A stretch of DNA of 64,000 bases from Ornithinimicrobium flavum. GTDB lineage: Bacteria > Actinomycetota > Actinomycetes > Actinomycetales > Dermatophilaceae. Under the pieces are notes generated by a model. The model saw only the letters and a list, made by a program, of their open reading frames with translations, did no database searches and was not told where the DNA came from. Where the stretch lies: the NCBI RefSeq assembly GCF_004526345.1, contig NZ_CP038213.1, forward strand, positions 2,728,001 through 2,792,000. The letters run 5' to 3'. Of this stretch, positions 1 through 12,533 are shown piece after piece (position 1 is the stretch's first letter; the number at the start of each line of letters is the position of its first letter). A program made the translations under genes and the position numbers.

Positions 1-1392
1 ACCAGCTGGGAGAGCGAGGACGGCCTGACCTGGACCTTCGAGCTCCAGGAGGGCGTCACCTTCCACGACGGCACCCCCATGGACGCCGAGGCCGTGTGCG
101 CCAACTTCGAGCGCTGGGCCGACCAGAACGAGGCGGGCCAGAGCCCGTCCGGCGCCTACTACTACGGCAACGACTTCGGCTTCGGCGAGGACTCGCTCTA
201 CGAGTCCTGCGAGGCCACCGACGACCTCACCGCCGAGATCGTCGTCAGCCGCGTGACCGGCAAGTTCCCCATGGTCCTGTCGCAGTCCTCCTACGCGATC
301 CAGTCCCCCACGGCGATGGAGGAGTACGACGCCAACGGCATCGCGCTGGAGGGTGAGGCCTTCGTCTTCCCGGAGTATGCCCAGGAGCACCCCACCGGCA
401 CGGGCCCGTTCAAGTTCGAGGCCTACGACAACGCCGGCGGCACCGTGACGCTGACGCGCAACGACGACTTCTGGGGTGACGCCGCGGGCGTGTCCGAGCT
501 GGTCTTCAAGATCATCCCGGACGAGAACGCCCGTCGTCAGGAGCTCGAGGCCGGCACCATCCAGGGCTACGACCTCCCGAACCCCGTCGACTGGCAGGCG
601 CTGGAGGACAACGGCAACCAGGTCCTCATCCGGGACCCGTTCAACATCCTCTACCTGGCGCTCAACCCGGTCGCCGACCCGCAGCTCGAGGATCCGCTGG
701 TGCGCCAGGCGCTCTACCACGCGCTGAACCGCGACCAGTTCGTCTCCACCCAGCTGCCCGAGGGTGCTGAGGTCGCCACCCAGTTCATGCCGAGCACCGT
801 GAGCGGTTACGACGAGTCGATCGAGGCCTACGAGTACGACGTGGACAAGGCGAAGCAGCTGCTGGAGGAGGCCGGCAAGTCCGACCTCACCATCGAGCTG
901 TGGTACCCCTCGGAGGTCACCCGGCCCTACATGCCGGACCCGCAGCGCGTCTACGACGCGGTCAAGGCCGACTGGGAGGCCGCCGGCATCACCGTCGAGA
1001 CCATCACCCAGCCGTGGGCCGGTGGCTACATCGACAACACGCAGGCCAGCCGCGCCCCGGCCTTCTTCCTGGGCTGGACCGGTGACCTGAACTCCGCGGA
1101 CAACTTCCTCTGCGCCTTCTTCTGCGGTGACGACAACCAGTTCGGCACCTCGGCCTACGACTGGCACGGCGAGCTGCAGGACGCCATCGCGGCGGCCGAC
1201 GCCGAGGCCGACGAGGACGCCCGTGAGGAGCTGTACAAGGAGCTCAACGCCAACATCATGAGCCCGGAGTGGCTGCCCGGCCTGCCCATCTCGCACAGCC
1301 CGCCGGCGATCGTCGTCGGTCCGAACGTGCAGGGTCTGGTGCAGAGCCCGCTGACGGCGGAGGACTTCTCCACCGTCACCATCTCGGAGTGA
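1..1392 (+). CDS. Peptide-type ABC transporter substrate-binding protein (5' truncated)
   Basis: Extracellular solute-binding protein, family 5 (DppA/OppA type), which captures di- or oligopeptides outside the cell for the permeases encoded next. The reading frame is open from base 1, so the signal peptide and first lobe start lie outside the window. The visible part begins with the family hallmark GVTFHDGTPM, continues with the HPTGTGPFKFE segment and the paired 'LNPVADPQLEDPLVRQAL' region, and runs to the usual C-terminus. At least 464 codons are present. A strong hairpin and a 76-base gap separate it from the first permease, as is common where the binding protein is made in excess. The substrate is not certain; nickel, sugars and opines are handled by relatives. 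Confidence 0.93.
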   Translation, partial: TSWESEDGLTWTFELQEGVTFHDGTPMDAEAVCANFERWADQNEAGQSPSGAYYYGNDFGFGEDSLYESCEATDDLTAEIVVSRVTGKFPMVLSQSSYAIQSPTAMEEYDANGIALEGEAFVFPEYAQEHPTGTGPFKFEAYDNAGGTVTLTRNDDFWGDAAGVSELVFKIIPDENARRQELEAGTIQGYDLPNPVDWQALEDNGNQVLIRDPFNILYLALNPVADPQLEDPLVRQALYHALNRDQFVSTQLPEGAEVATQFMPSTVSGYDESIEAYEYDVDKAKQLLEEAGKSDLTIELWYPSEVTRPYMPDPQRVYDAVKADWEAAGITVETITQPWAGGYIDNTQASRAPAFFLGWTGDLNSADNFLCAFFCGDDNQFGTSAYDWHGELQDAIAAADAEADEDAREELYKELNANIMSPEWLPGLPISHSPPAIVVGPNVQGLVQSPLTAEDFSTVTISE

Positions 1393-1399
1393 CCCCCAG

Positions 1400-1440
1400 G
1401 GGCCTCGCCCTCCCCGGCACGTCCGGGGAGGGCGGGGCCC
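1400..1440 (+). promoter_or_regulatory. Intercistronic GC-rich hairpin between binding protein and permease
   Basis: An 18-bp stem (1400-1417 with 1423-1440, one G-U pair) closes a 5-base loop (cacgt), starting 8 bases after the stop codon of the binding-protein gene. It has no T tract. Such hairpins protect the upstream mRNA or partly terminate transcription, giving more binding protein than permease. The function here is inferred from structure and position. Confidence 0.7.
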
Positions 1441-1468
1441 TCTGCCCTGACCTGGAGAGGACCGCGAC

Positions 1469-2478
1469 GTGCTGAGGTTCATCATCCGCCGCTCGCTGCA
1501 GGCGCTGCTGGCGCTCTTCGTGCTGAGCGTGCTGCTCTTCGCCTGGCTGCGCTCGCTGCCCGGCGGCACGGTCAGCGCCCTCCTCGGTGAGCGCGCCACC
1601 CCCGAGAACGCCGCCCGGCTGCGCCAGCAGCTCGGGCTCGACGACCCGTTGCCGGTGCAGTACTGGCGCTTCCTGCAGCGGGTGCTGCAGGGGGACTTCG
1701 GGGTGTCCAACGGCGTCTACCGTGGCGAGCCCGCCCTCGACGTCTTCCTCCAGCGCTTCCCGCCACGGTGGAGCTCAGCCTGGTCGCCATGCTCTTCGCC
1801 CTGGTCGTGGCCATCCCGCTGGGGTACATCGCCGCCCGCCGCCGTGGCGGTCCGCTCGACACCGGCAGCGTCATCTTCTCCCTGGTCGGTGTCGCCGTCC
1901 CGGTGTTCTTCCTCGCCTACGTGCTGAAGTACATCTTCGCCGTGCAGCTGGGCTGGCTGCCCCCCTCGGGCCGGCAGAGCGTGGGCATCAACGCCACCCA
2001 CATCACCAACATGTACATCCTGGACGGCCTGCTCACGCGGGAGTGGGACGCCGCCTGGGACGCCTTCAAGCACGTCCTGCTCCCGGCGCTGGCCCTGTCC
2101 TCGATCCCGTTCGCGATCATCTTCCGGATCACCCGGGCCGCCGTGATCGACGTCATGGACGAGGACTACGTGCGCACCGCCCGGGCCAAGGGCCTGACGC
2201 CCGGCACCATCCGGGTGCGGCACATCATGCGCAACGCGCTCATCCCCGTGGTGACCGTCGTCGGCCTGCAGATCGGCGCCCTCCTGGCGGGAGCGATCCT
2301 CACCGAGAAGGTCTTCGCCTTCCAGGGGATCGGGCAGGCGCTGGCGATCGGCTTCGAGCGGCGCGACTACCCCGTCCTCCAGGTCGTCATCCTCATGGCC
2401 GCCCTGATCTACATCGTCGTCAACCTGCTGGTCGACATCGCCTACGCGATCATCGACCCGCGCGTCCGGACCCGTTGA
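1469..2478 (+). CDS. Peptide ABC transporter permease, DppB-like (apparent frameshift)
   Basis: Inner-membrane permease of the BPD_transp_1 family. GTG at 1469 follows GGAGAGG by 8 bases. The N-terminal helix (FIIRRSLQALLALFVLSVL) and 'LRQQLGLDDPLPVQYWRFL' lie in one frame; the rest (from VELSLVAML, including the EAA loop RTARAKGLTPGTIRVRHI) lies in another. The two join if one G is restored at about 1762, changing cccgcc to cccggcc and giving the family motif F-P-A-T-V-E. The corrected length is about 336 aa, normal for DppB. As written, the product stops early at 1927. Either a sequencing deletion or a recent inactivating mutation explains this. Confidence 0.85.
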
Positions 2479-2488
2479 GGAGCGCGGC

Positions 2489-3514
2489 ATGACCGACCTG
2501 TCACCCGGTGACCACCCGACCACCGACCGTCCCGCCTCCGACCGCCCGCCGACGGAGCGTCCGGGCGACCAGCGGTCCCGGCTGGGAGCCCGGCGCAAGG
2601 AGCGCATCGACCGCCTCGCGGAGGCCGGCACCCTCACGGACGAGGAGGGGGTGAGCCTGTGGAAGAGCGCGTGGCGCCGCCTGCGGCGTGACCCCGTCTT
2701 CGTTCTCGGCGCGGTCATCATCGCCGCCTTCGTGCTCCTGGCGATCCTCGCCCCGTGGATCGCGCCGCACGACCCGGCCGCCCGCCTGCTCATCGACCAG
2801 CGCACGACGTCCAACCCCATACCGGGACCGCAGCCCGGTCATCCGCTGGGGGCCGACGACGCCGGTCGGGACATGCTCTCCCGGCTCATCGTGGGGTCGC
2901 GTCAGACCCTCATCGTCGGGGTCGTGGCCACGATGCTGGGGCTCACCGGAGGCGTCGTGCTCGGCACCCTCGCGGGCGGCATCGGCGGGTGGATGGACGC
3001 CGTCGTGATGCGCATCGTCGACGTCATGCTCTCGATCCCCTCGCTGCTTCTCGCCTTCTCCCTGGCGGCGCTCTTCGCCCGGCCCAACCAGTGGACGGTG
3101 ATCATCGCGATCGCGACCATCCAGGTCCCGGTCTTCGCCCGCCTGCTGCGCGGGTCGATGATGGCCCAGCGGCACAGCGACCACGTCCTCGCGGCACGCT
3201 CGCTCGGGGTGCGGGCCCCGGCCATCGTCTTCCGCCACATGCTGCCCAACTCCATCGGCCCCGTCATCGTCCAGGGCACGCTGGTCCTGGCCGTGGCGAT
3301 CATCGACGCGGCCGCGCTGTCCTTCCTGGGCCTGGGCAAGGCGGACGACACCGACCCCGAGTGGGGTCAGATGCTGGGCCGCGCGCAGCAGTACTTCAAC
3401 ACCCACCCCGAGGTCGCCGTCTACCCCGCCCTGTGCATCATCGTGGTCGCCCTCGGCTTCACGCTCATGGGCGAGTCGCTGCGCGAGGCCCTCGATCCCA
3501 AGTCCCGCCGCTGA
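2489..3514 (+). CDS. Peptide ABC transporter permease, DppC-like
   Basis: Second membrane subunit of the importer, 341 aa. A hydrophilic N-terminus of about 65 residues, rich in Asp, Pro and Arg, precedes the first membrane segment (VFVLGAVIIAAFVLLAILAPW). The N-terminal OppC-type region, 'GADDAGRDMLSRLI' and the EAA loop (ARSLGVRAPAIVFRHMLPN), which docks on the ATPases, are all present. GAGGAGCGCG precedes the ATG, and the gene starts 10 bases after the previous stop. It should form a heterodimeric channel with the DppB-like protein. Confidence 0.94.
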   Translation: MTDLSPGDHPTTDRPASDRPPTERPGDQRSRLGARRKERIDRLAEAGTLTDEEGVSLWKSAWRRLRRDPVFVLGAVIIAAFVLLAILAPWIAPHDPAARLLIDQRTTSNPIPGPQPGHPLGADDAGRDMLSRLIVGSRQTLIVGVVATMLGLTGGVVLGTLAGGIGGWMDAVVMRIVDVMLSIPSLLLAFSLAALFARPNQWTVIIAIATIQVPVFARLLRGSMMAQRHSDHVLAARSLGVRAPAIVFRHMLPNSIGPVIVQGTLVLAVAIIDAAALSFLGLGKADDTDPEWGQMLGRAQQYFNTHPEVAVYPALCIIVVALGFTLMGESLREALDPKSRR

Positions 3515-3524
3515 GGAGGCACCA

Positions 3525-4596
3525 GTGACCGCCCAGCCCACCACCACCACCCCGCACCCCCGGGTCGCGCGAGGGGGAGCCCCTGCTGTCCGTGCGCGAC
3601 CTCAGCGTGACCTTCGGTCGGGGGCGCACGTCCTTCCGTGCGGTCGACGGGGTCGACTTCGACGTCTACCCCGGGCAGACGGTCGGCCTGGTCGGCGAGT
3701 CCGGCTGCGGGAAGTCCGTGACGTCGCTGGCCATCATGGGGCTCCTGCCGGCACGGGGAAACACCGTCGGCGGCAGCGCCACCTTCGCCGGCGAGGACCT
3801 GCTCGCGATGTCCGCCGACCAGCTGCGCGACCGTCGGGGCCGCGACCTGGCCATGATCTTCCAGGACCCGCTGTCCTCCCTCAACCCCGTGGTGCCCCTG
3901 GGGGTGCAGGTCGCGGAGGTCATCCAGCGGCACAAGGGACGCAACCGCGCGGACGCCCAGCGCGAGGCGGGCATCATGCTGAGGAAGGTGGGGATCCCCG
4001 ACCCCACCCGCCGTCTCAAGGAGTACCCCCACCAGCTGTCCGGCGGGATGCGCCAGCGCGCGCTCATCGCCATGGCCCTGGCCTGCGAGCCCCGGCTGCT
4101 CATCGCCGACGAGCCCACCACCGCGCTCGACGTCACCATCCAGGCCCAGATCCTGGCCCTGCTGCGCGAGCTGGTCCAGGAGTCGGGCACGGCCCTGATC
4201 ATGATCACGCACGACCTGGGCGTGGTCGCCGGTCTGTGCGACGAGGTCAACGTCCTCTACGCCGGGCGCATCGTGGAGCGGGCGCAGCGGCACGACCTCT
4301 TCGCCCGTCCCCGCCACCCGTACACCGGGGGCCTGCTGGCCTCCATCCCCCGGCTGCACGAGGAGCGGGGACGACGGCTCACCCCCGTGCCCGGGTCGGT
4401 GTCGGACAACATCCCGTGGAGCGGCGGCTGCGCCTTCGCCCCCCGGTGCGCCTCGGAGATCGCCGTCTGCCGCGAGCGGACGCCCGAGCTGGTGCCGGAC
4501 GCCGGCACCGCCGACGAGGGCCGCCTGCTGCGCTGCCACAACCCGCTCCCGACCGGGTCGGCCGACCCCGGTCGCGTCGAGGAGGAGACCCCATGA
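3525..4596 (+). CDS. Peptide ABC transporter ATPase, DppD-like (apparent frameshift near N-terminus)
   Basis: Cytoplasmic ATPase with Walker A GESGCGKS, Q-loop FQDPLSSLNP, signature LSGGMRQR, Walker B LLIADEPTTALD and switch His in ITHDLG. The C-terminal oligo_HPY tail is Cys-rich (CAFAPRC). GTG at 3525 has a good GAGGAGGCACCA site, but its frame runs out of the protein. Removing one G from the run of five at 3573-3577 fuses MTAQPTTTTPHPRVARG to EPLLSVRDLSVTF, giving about 356 aa. Alternatively, translation could start at GTG 3592, which would lose the first beta strand and lacks a well-spaced ribosome site. The stop overlaps the next ATG by 4 bases. Confidence 0.87.
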
Positions 4597-5807
4597 GCAC
4601 ACCGGACCAAACGCCGTCACCGGCCGGGACCGCCGCCACGGCAGCCGGGGGCACCGGCGACGCCGGGGCGGTCACCGACCCGGAGGTGCTGCTGGACGTG
4701 CGCGGCCTGAAGGTGCACTTCCCGATCAAGAAGGGGCTGGTCTTCGACCGCACCGTCGGGCACGTCTACGCCGTGGACGGGATGGACCTGCAGATCCGCA
4801 GGGGCGAGACGTACGGCCTGGTCGGCGAGTCCGGCTGCGGCAAGTCCACCTTCGGCCGGGCGATCCTGCGCCTGGAGGAGCTGACCGAGGGCCAGGTGGT
4901 CTTCGAGGGCACGGACCTGGCCTCGCTCAAGGGCGAGAAGCTGCGGACCCAGCGCCGGCACATGCAGATGGTCTTCCAGGACCCCCTCGGCAGCCTCGAC
5001 CCGCGGCAGACTGTGGAGCAGCTGCTGCTGGAGGGGATGCGCGCGCACGGCCTCACCAAGGGCGGGGAGGCCCGCGAGCGCCTCACCGACCTGCTGCACG
5101 AGGTGGGCCTGCCCCCCTCGGCGCTGAGCAAGTACCCCCACGAGTTCTCGGGAGGGCAGCGCCAGCGCGTGGGCATCGCCCGGGCCCTGTCGGTCGACCC
5201 GCAGCTCATCGTCGCGGACGAGCCCGTCAGCGCCCTCGACGTCTCGGTCCAGGCGCAGGTGATCAACCTGCTGGCCGACCTGCAGAAGGAGCTCGGCCTC
5301 ACCTATCTCATCATCGCGCACGACCTGGCCGTGGTGCGCCACATCAGCGACCGGGTGGGCGTCATGTACCTCGGGTCGCTGGTCGAGGAGTCGGACGCGG
5401 ACGACCTCTACGAGTCGCCGCTGCACCCCTACACCCGCGCGCTGCTGTCCGCGGTGCCGGTGCCGGACCCCGAGATCGAGGACACGCGTGAGCAGATCCT
5501 GCTCGTCGGCGACCTGCCCTCGCCCGCGAACCCGCCGTCGGGGTGCCGGTTCCACACCCGCTGCCCCTGGCGGCAGGAGACCCGCTGCGACACCGAGCGG
5601 CCGCAGCTGCGCACCGTGGCCGTCGAGGGGGTCCCCGCCAGCCACCGGGTGGCCTGCCACTGGGCCGAGCAGATCGCCAGCGGTGAGCTCCGGCCGCACA
5701 GCGTCTCGGTGACCGACGTCACGGACCCCTCCGCGACCGCGCACGACGAGGACGCCTCCCTGGGGGCGAAGGACGTCGCCTACCCCGGCGTCGGCGACGG
5801 GGCGTGA
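4593..5807 (+). CDS. Peptide ABC transporter ATPase, DppF-like
   Basis: Second ATPase subunit, 404 aa. An N-terminal tail of about 35 residues rich in Ala, Thr and Gly is followed by LLDVRGLKVHFPIKKG. Walker A is GESGCGKST, then VFQDPLGSLDPRQ, signature FSGGQRQRV, Walker B LIVADEPVSALD and AHDLAVV. The oligo_HPY C-terminus has the expected Cys pair (GCRFHTRC). The ATG at 4593 overlaps the preceding stop (ATGA). An upstream in-frame extension to 3525 reads antibiotic-like Arg/Pro-rich nonsense and is a shadow of the first ATPase gene, so it was not used. Confidence 0.94.
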   Translation: MSTPDQTPSPAGTAATAAGGTGDAGAVTDPEVLLDVRGLKVHFPIKKGLVFDRTVGHVYAVDGMDLQIRRGETYGLVGESGCGKSTFGRAILRLEELTEGQVVFEGTDLASLKGEKLRTQRRHMQMVFQDPLGSLDPRQTVEQLLLEGMRAHGLTKGGEARERLTDLLHEVGLPPSALSKYPHEFSGGQRQRVGIARALSVDPQLIVADEPVSALDVSVQAQVINLLADLQKELGLTYLIIAHDLAVVRHISDRVGVMYLGSLVEESDADDLYESPLHPYTRALLSAVPVPDPEIEDTREQILLVGDLPSPANPPSGCRFHTRCPWRQETRCDTERPQLRTVAVEGVPASHRVACHWAEQIASGELRPHSVSVTDVTDPSATAHDEDASLGAKDVAYPGVGDGA

Positions 5808-6502
5808 GCACGACCGTCCTCGTCCTGCAGCACGAGCGGGACTGCCCTCCGGCGATGATCGTCCCCTGGCTCGCCGCGGCCGGCCTCAGGTGCGAGGTGC
5901 GGGCCGCCGACGAGGGCGCGGCGGTGCCGTCGGAGCTCGGCGAGCACGCGGGTCTCCTCGTCCTGGGAGGCCGCATGGGCGCCGGTGACGACCACGCCCA
6001 CCCCCACCTCATCTCGACCAAGCAGCTCCTCGTGAGCACGGTGGGTCAGGGTCGGCCCGTCCTGGGCGTCTGCCTCGGCCACCAGCTCACCGCGGTGGCG
6101 CTCGGCGGGGAGGTGAGGCGCAACCCGCGGGGCCGGACGGTGGGCCTGCAGCCCTGGGCCCCGACCCACGAGGGGAGGTCGGACCCGCTGACCGGCGCCC
6201 TGGCGGCCGGCACCCCGGTCCTGCACTGGAACGACGACGTCGTGACCCGGCTGCCTCCCGGTGCCGTCCCGCTCGGCCGGTCCCGGGACGGCGACGTGCA
6301 GGCGGCCCGGTTCGGGCCGCGGGCCTGGGGCGTGCAGTTCCACCCCGAGGTCACCCCCGCCGTCGTGGAGCAATGGCGCGACGACCGGGAGCCCGAGCGC
6401 GAGCAGGCGGCCCTCACGGCGGTGCAGGAGCGACAGGCGGAGCTGCACCGCGCCTGGGAGCAGCTCCTCGGCCGCTTCGCGCAGGTCGTGCTCGCCGGCT
6501 GA
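5804..6502 (+). CDS. Class I glutamine amidotransferase family protein
   Basis: A 232-aa GATase1 domain protein of the GuaA-like stand-alone kind. The nucleophile is Cys90 in GVCLGHQ, and the other two triad residues are His180 and Glu182 in QFHPEV. 'LLVLGGRMGAGDD' matches the oxyanion-loop region. GTG at 5804 overlaps the stop of the ATPase gene (GTGA), so it is the last gene of the peptide operon and translationally coupled to it. The family releases ammonia from glutamine or cleaves gamma-glutamyl bonds. Cleavage of an imported gamma-glutamyl compound would fit the context, but the substrate is unknown. Confidence 0.85.
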   Translation: MSTTVLVLQHERDCPPAMIVPWLAAAGLRCEVRAADEGAAVPSELGEHAGLLVLGGRMGAGDDHAHPHLISTKQLLVSTVGQGRPVLGVCLGHQLTAVALGGEVRRNPRGRTVGLQPWAPTHEGRSDPLTGALAAGTPVLHWNDDVVTRLPPGAVPLGRSRDGDVQAARFGPRAWGVQFHPEVTPAVVEQWRDDREPEREQAALTAVQERQAELHRAWEQLLGRFAQVVLAG

Positions 6503-6518
6503 GCGACGCCTCCGGACC

Positions 6519-7427
6519 TCAGCCCACGCGCGCCACGATCACCGGGCAGGGAGCCGAGCGCATGAGCCGCTGGCTCACCGACCCGAGCAGCCGGCCCTGC
6601 ACGCCGCCGAGCCCACGGCTCCCGACGACGATCGCGTCCCAGTCGGCCGCCGCCTGCTTGACGGTGGGCACGATCGGGCCGCGCCGCACCTCGACGCTCA
6701 CCTCCACCTCGGGGTGATGCTCGCGGGCCTGCGCCAGGGTGGCCTCCACCATGGCCGTCCGCTCCGCCTCGAGCCGGGCCCACTCGGGGCTGTCCGGCTC
6801 AGTCACGACATACCCGCCGACCATCTCGAGGTACCACGTGGTCAGGGCCGTCACCGAGGAGTCGGTCAGCGCGGCGTAGGCGAACGCCGCCCGCGCCGCC
6901 CGCGCGCTGTCGGCGCTGCCGTCCACGGCGACCCCGACCCGGCCGTGCGTCAGCGACGACAGGTCGACGCCCGGGTTGATCACCGCGACCGGCGTCCGCG
7001 AGTGGGCCGCCACCCCGAGGGAGGTGCTCCCGAGGATGAACTCCTCGAGCGCCCCCTTGCGACCGGTGCCCACGACCAGCAGCGCGGCCTCCTCCTGGTG
7101 GTCCAGGAGGGCGTTGACCGGAGACCCGCGCCGGGTCTCCACGCGGGCCGCGATGCCGAGCTCGGCCGCCAGCTGCCCGACGTGCTGCCGGAGCCCGGCG
7201 ACGGTCTCCTCCTCGGCCTCGAGCACCGCGCTGACCGCGACGATCTCGGCCCCGGCCATCCTGGCCGCGACCGACTCCGGGTCGCTGGCGTGGACAACGA
7301 CCAGCTCGGCCCCGGTGCGGGCGGCCATCCGCGCGGCCCAGGTCAGCGGCAGATCCCCCGCGCCGGGCCCGGCCACTCCCACGACGATCGGACGCTCCAG
7401 CCTGTGCGACACCGCCATCACCTCCAT
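6519..7427 (-). CDS. Universal stress protein, tandem UspA domains
   Basis: 302 aa with two UspA folds (about residues 10-150 and 165-300). Each carries a nucleotide-binding G-x2-G-x9-G-S/T type motif: GTGRKGALEEFILGST in the first and GSRGLGGVQGRLLGSVS in the second. Actinobacterial tandem Usp proteins bind ATP and act in dormancy, hypoxia or stress; the exact role here is unknown. It is transcribed away from icd and converges with the amidotransferase gene, with only 16 bases between them. A second possible start (MAVSHR) lies 3 codons downstream. Confidence 0.9.
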   Translation of the reverse strand: MEVMAVSHRLERPIVVGVAGPGAGDLPLTWAARMAARTGAELVVVHASDPESVAARMAGAEIVAVSAVLEAEEETVAGLRQHVGQLAAELGIAARVETRRGSPVNALLDHQEEAALLVVGTGRKGALEEFILGSTSLGVAAHSRTPVAVINPGVDLSSLTHGRVGVAVDGSADSARAARAAFAYAALTDSSVTALTTWYLEMVGGYVVTEPDSPEWARLEAERTAMVEATLAQAREHHPEVEVSVEVRRGPIVPTVKQAAADWDAIVVGSRGLGGVQGRLLGSVSQRLMRSAPCPVIVARVG

Positions 7428-7447
7428 GTGCGCGGAACCGTGGGTCC

Positions 7448-11011
<3,564 letters not shown>

Positions 11012-11023
11012 GCGTCAGCGGAC

Positions 11024-12529
11024 TCAGACGTCCCGGCGGGTGCGGGTCGTGACCCGGGACCGGACGACCAGGGCGATGACGACCAGCAGCAGGGCGTAGA
11101 TGACCACCGCGATGGGGCTCTGCACGAAGACCGACCAGTCGCCACCGGAGCCGAGCAGCGCGTCGCGCATCGAGGTCTCCGCCAGGGGACCCAGCACCAT
11201 ACCGATCATCAAGGGGGCCAGCGGCACACCGTGGCGGCGCATGAGGAAGCCCGCCACCCCGATGGCCAGGAGGAGCAGCAGGTCGAAGCGCGCGCCCGAG
11301 GTGGCGTAGACGCCCAGCCCGCAGAAGACGGTGATGCCGGCGTAGAGGTAGGGCGCCGGGATGAGGATGAGCTTGGCCCACAGCTGGGCGAACGGCAGGT
11401 TGATCACGAGCAGCACCACCAGCGCCACGAAGAAGCTGGCGATGAGGCTCCAGACCAGGTCCGGGGCCCGGTCGAACAGGAGCGGTCCCGGCTGGAGGCC
11501 GTACTGCCGGAACGCCCCGAGCATGATGGCCGCGGTCGCCGAGACGGGCAGCCCGAGGGCGAGCAGGGCGCCCATGGCCGTCCCGGTCGTGGCGTTGCCG
11601 GCTGCCTCCGGGGCTGCCAGCCCCCGGATGGCGCCCTGACCGAACTGCGGCCGGGCGCGTCGGCGGTCCAGACGTCTCTCGAGGTCGTAGGCCATGAAGG
11701 TCGGGACCTCCGACCCACCGACCGGGATGACGCCGAAGGGCAGCCCGATCCCTGTGCCGCGCAGCCACGCCGGAGCCGCCTCACGCACCTCGGCCGCCGA
11801 CAGGAACGGCCGGCCGGAGACCCGGAACTGCTTGGCCTCGGGGTCACGACGGATCCGCGAGGCGACGTGGAAGACCTCACCGAGGGCCAGCACCGCGACC
11901 GTCACGGTGACGATGGAGATGCCGTCGAACAGGGCCGGGACCCCCGCGGTGTACCGCTCGGTGCCGGTGAAGGCATCGATGCCGATCACCGCGATCATCA
12001 GCCCGAGCACGAGGGACCCCAGGCCCTTCAGCACCGAGTCGGCCACGATCGAGGACGTCGCGACGAAGGCGAACAGGGAGAGCGCCATGAACTCGGCCGG
12101 TCCGAAGTTCGCCGACCAGCTCGCCAGCTGGGGCGCCAGGAAGACCACGACCACCGAGGCGGTGAGACCGCCGATGAAGGCACCGATGGCTGCGGTCGCC
12201 AGCGCCTGCGGGGCCCGTCCGTCCCGGGCCATCGCATGGCCCTCGAAGGTGGAGGCGATGGCCGAGGCCTGGCCGGGGGTGTTCATGAGGATGGCCATGG
12301 TCGAGTCCCCGAAGAGGCCACCGAAGTAGACCCCGGCGAACATGATGAAGGCGGCCGTGGGGTCGAGGGCGAAGGTCATCGGCAGCAGGAGGGCCACCGC
12401 CATGGACGAGCCGAGGCCCGGGAGCACCCCGACGGCGGTGCCGAGCAGGCACCCCGCGACCACGAAGATGAGGTTGGTGAGGGTCAGCGCCTGGGCGAAG
12501 CCCTGCCCGAGCAGACCGAGGGAGTCCAT
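11024..12529 (-). CDS. tctA: Tripartite tricarboxylate transporter, large permease TctA
   Basis: Large membrane subunit of a TTT secondary transporter, 501 aa. The family signature GVLPGLGSSMAVALLLPMTF lies near the N-terminus, and the second conserved glycine-rich block (GLAAPEAAGNATTGTAMGALLALGLP) lies in the middle. The chosen ATG (12529) gives MDSLGLLGQGFAQAL, the standard TctA start, 4 bases after the tctB stop. An upstream in-frame extension is Cys/Pro-rich and rejected. It works with TctB and the binding protein TctC to import citrate-like or other dicarboxylates and tricarboxylates using an ion gradient. Confidence 0.94.
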   Translation of the reverse strand: MDSLGLLGQGFAQALTLTNLIFVVAGCLLGTAVGVLPGLGSSMAVALLLPMTFALDPTAAFIMFAGVYFGGLFGDSTMAILMNTPGQASAIASTFEGHAMARDGRAPQALATAAIGAFIGGLTASVVVVFLAPQLASWSANFGPAEFMALSLFAFVATSSIVADSVLKGLGSLVLGLMIAVIGIDAFTGTERYTAGVPALFDGISIVTVTVAVLALGEVFHVASRIRRDPEAKQFRVSGRPFLSAAEVREAAPAWLRGTGIGLPFGVIPVGGSEVPTFMAYDLERRLDRRRARPQFGQGAIRGLAAPEAAGNATTGTAMGALLALGLPVSATAAIMLGAFRQYGLQPGPLLFDRAPDLVWSLIASFFVALVVLLVINLPFAQLWAKLILIPAPYLYAGITVFCGLGVYATSGARFDLLLLLAIGVAGFLMRRHGVPLAPLMIGMVLGPLAETSMRDALLGSGGDWSVFVQSPIAVVIYALLLVVIALVVRSRVTTRTRRDV

Positions 12530-12533
12530 CTGC

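Noticed and set aside
3525..4592. Reading the second peptide-importer ATPase as a 760-residue protein from 3525
   Set aside because: The first 356 codons in that frame are an Arg/Pro/Gly-rich shadow of the first ATPase; the real ATG at 4593 has a 4-base overlap and a normal N-terminus.
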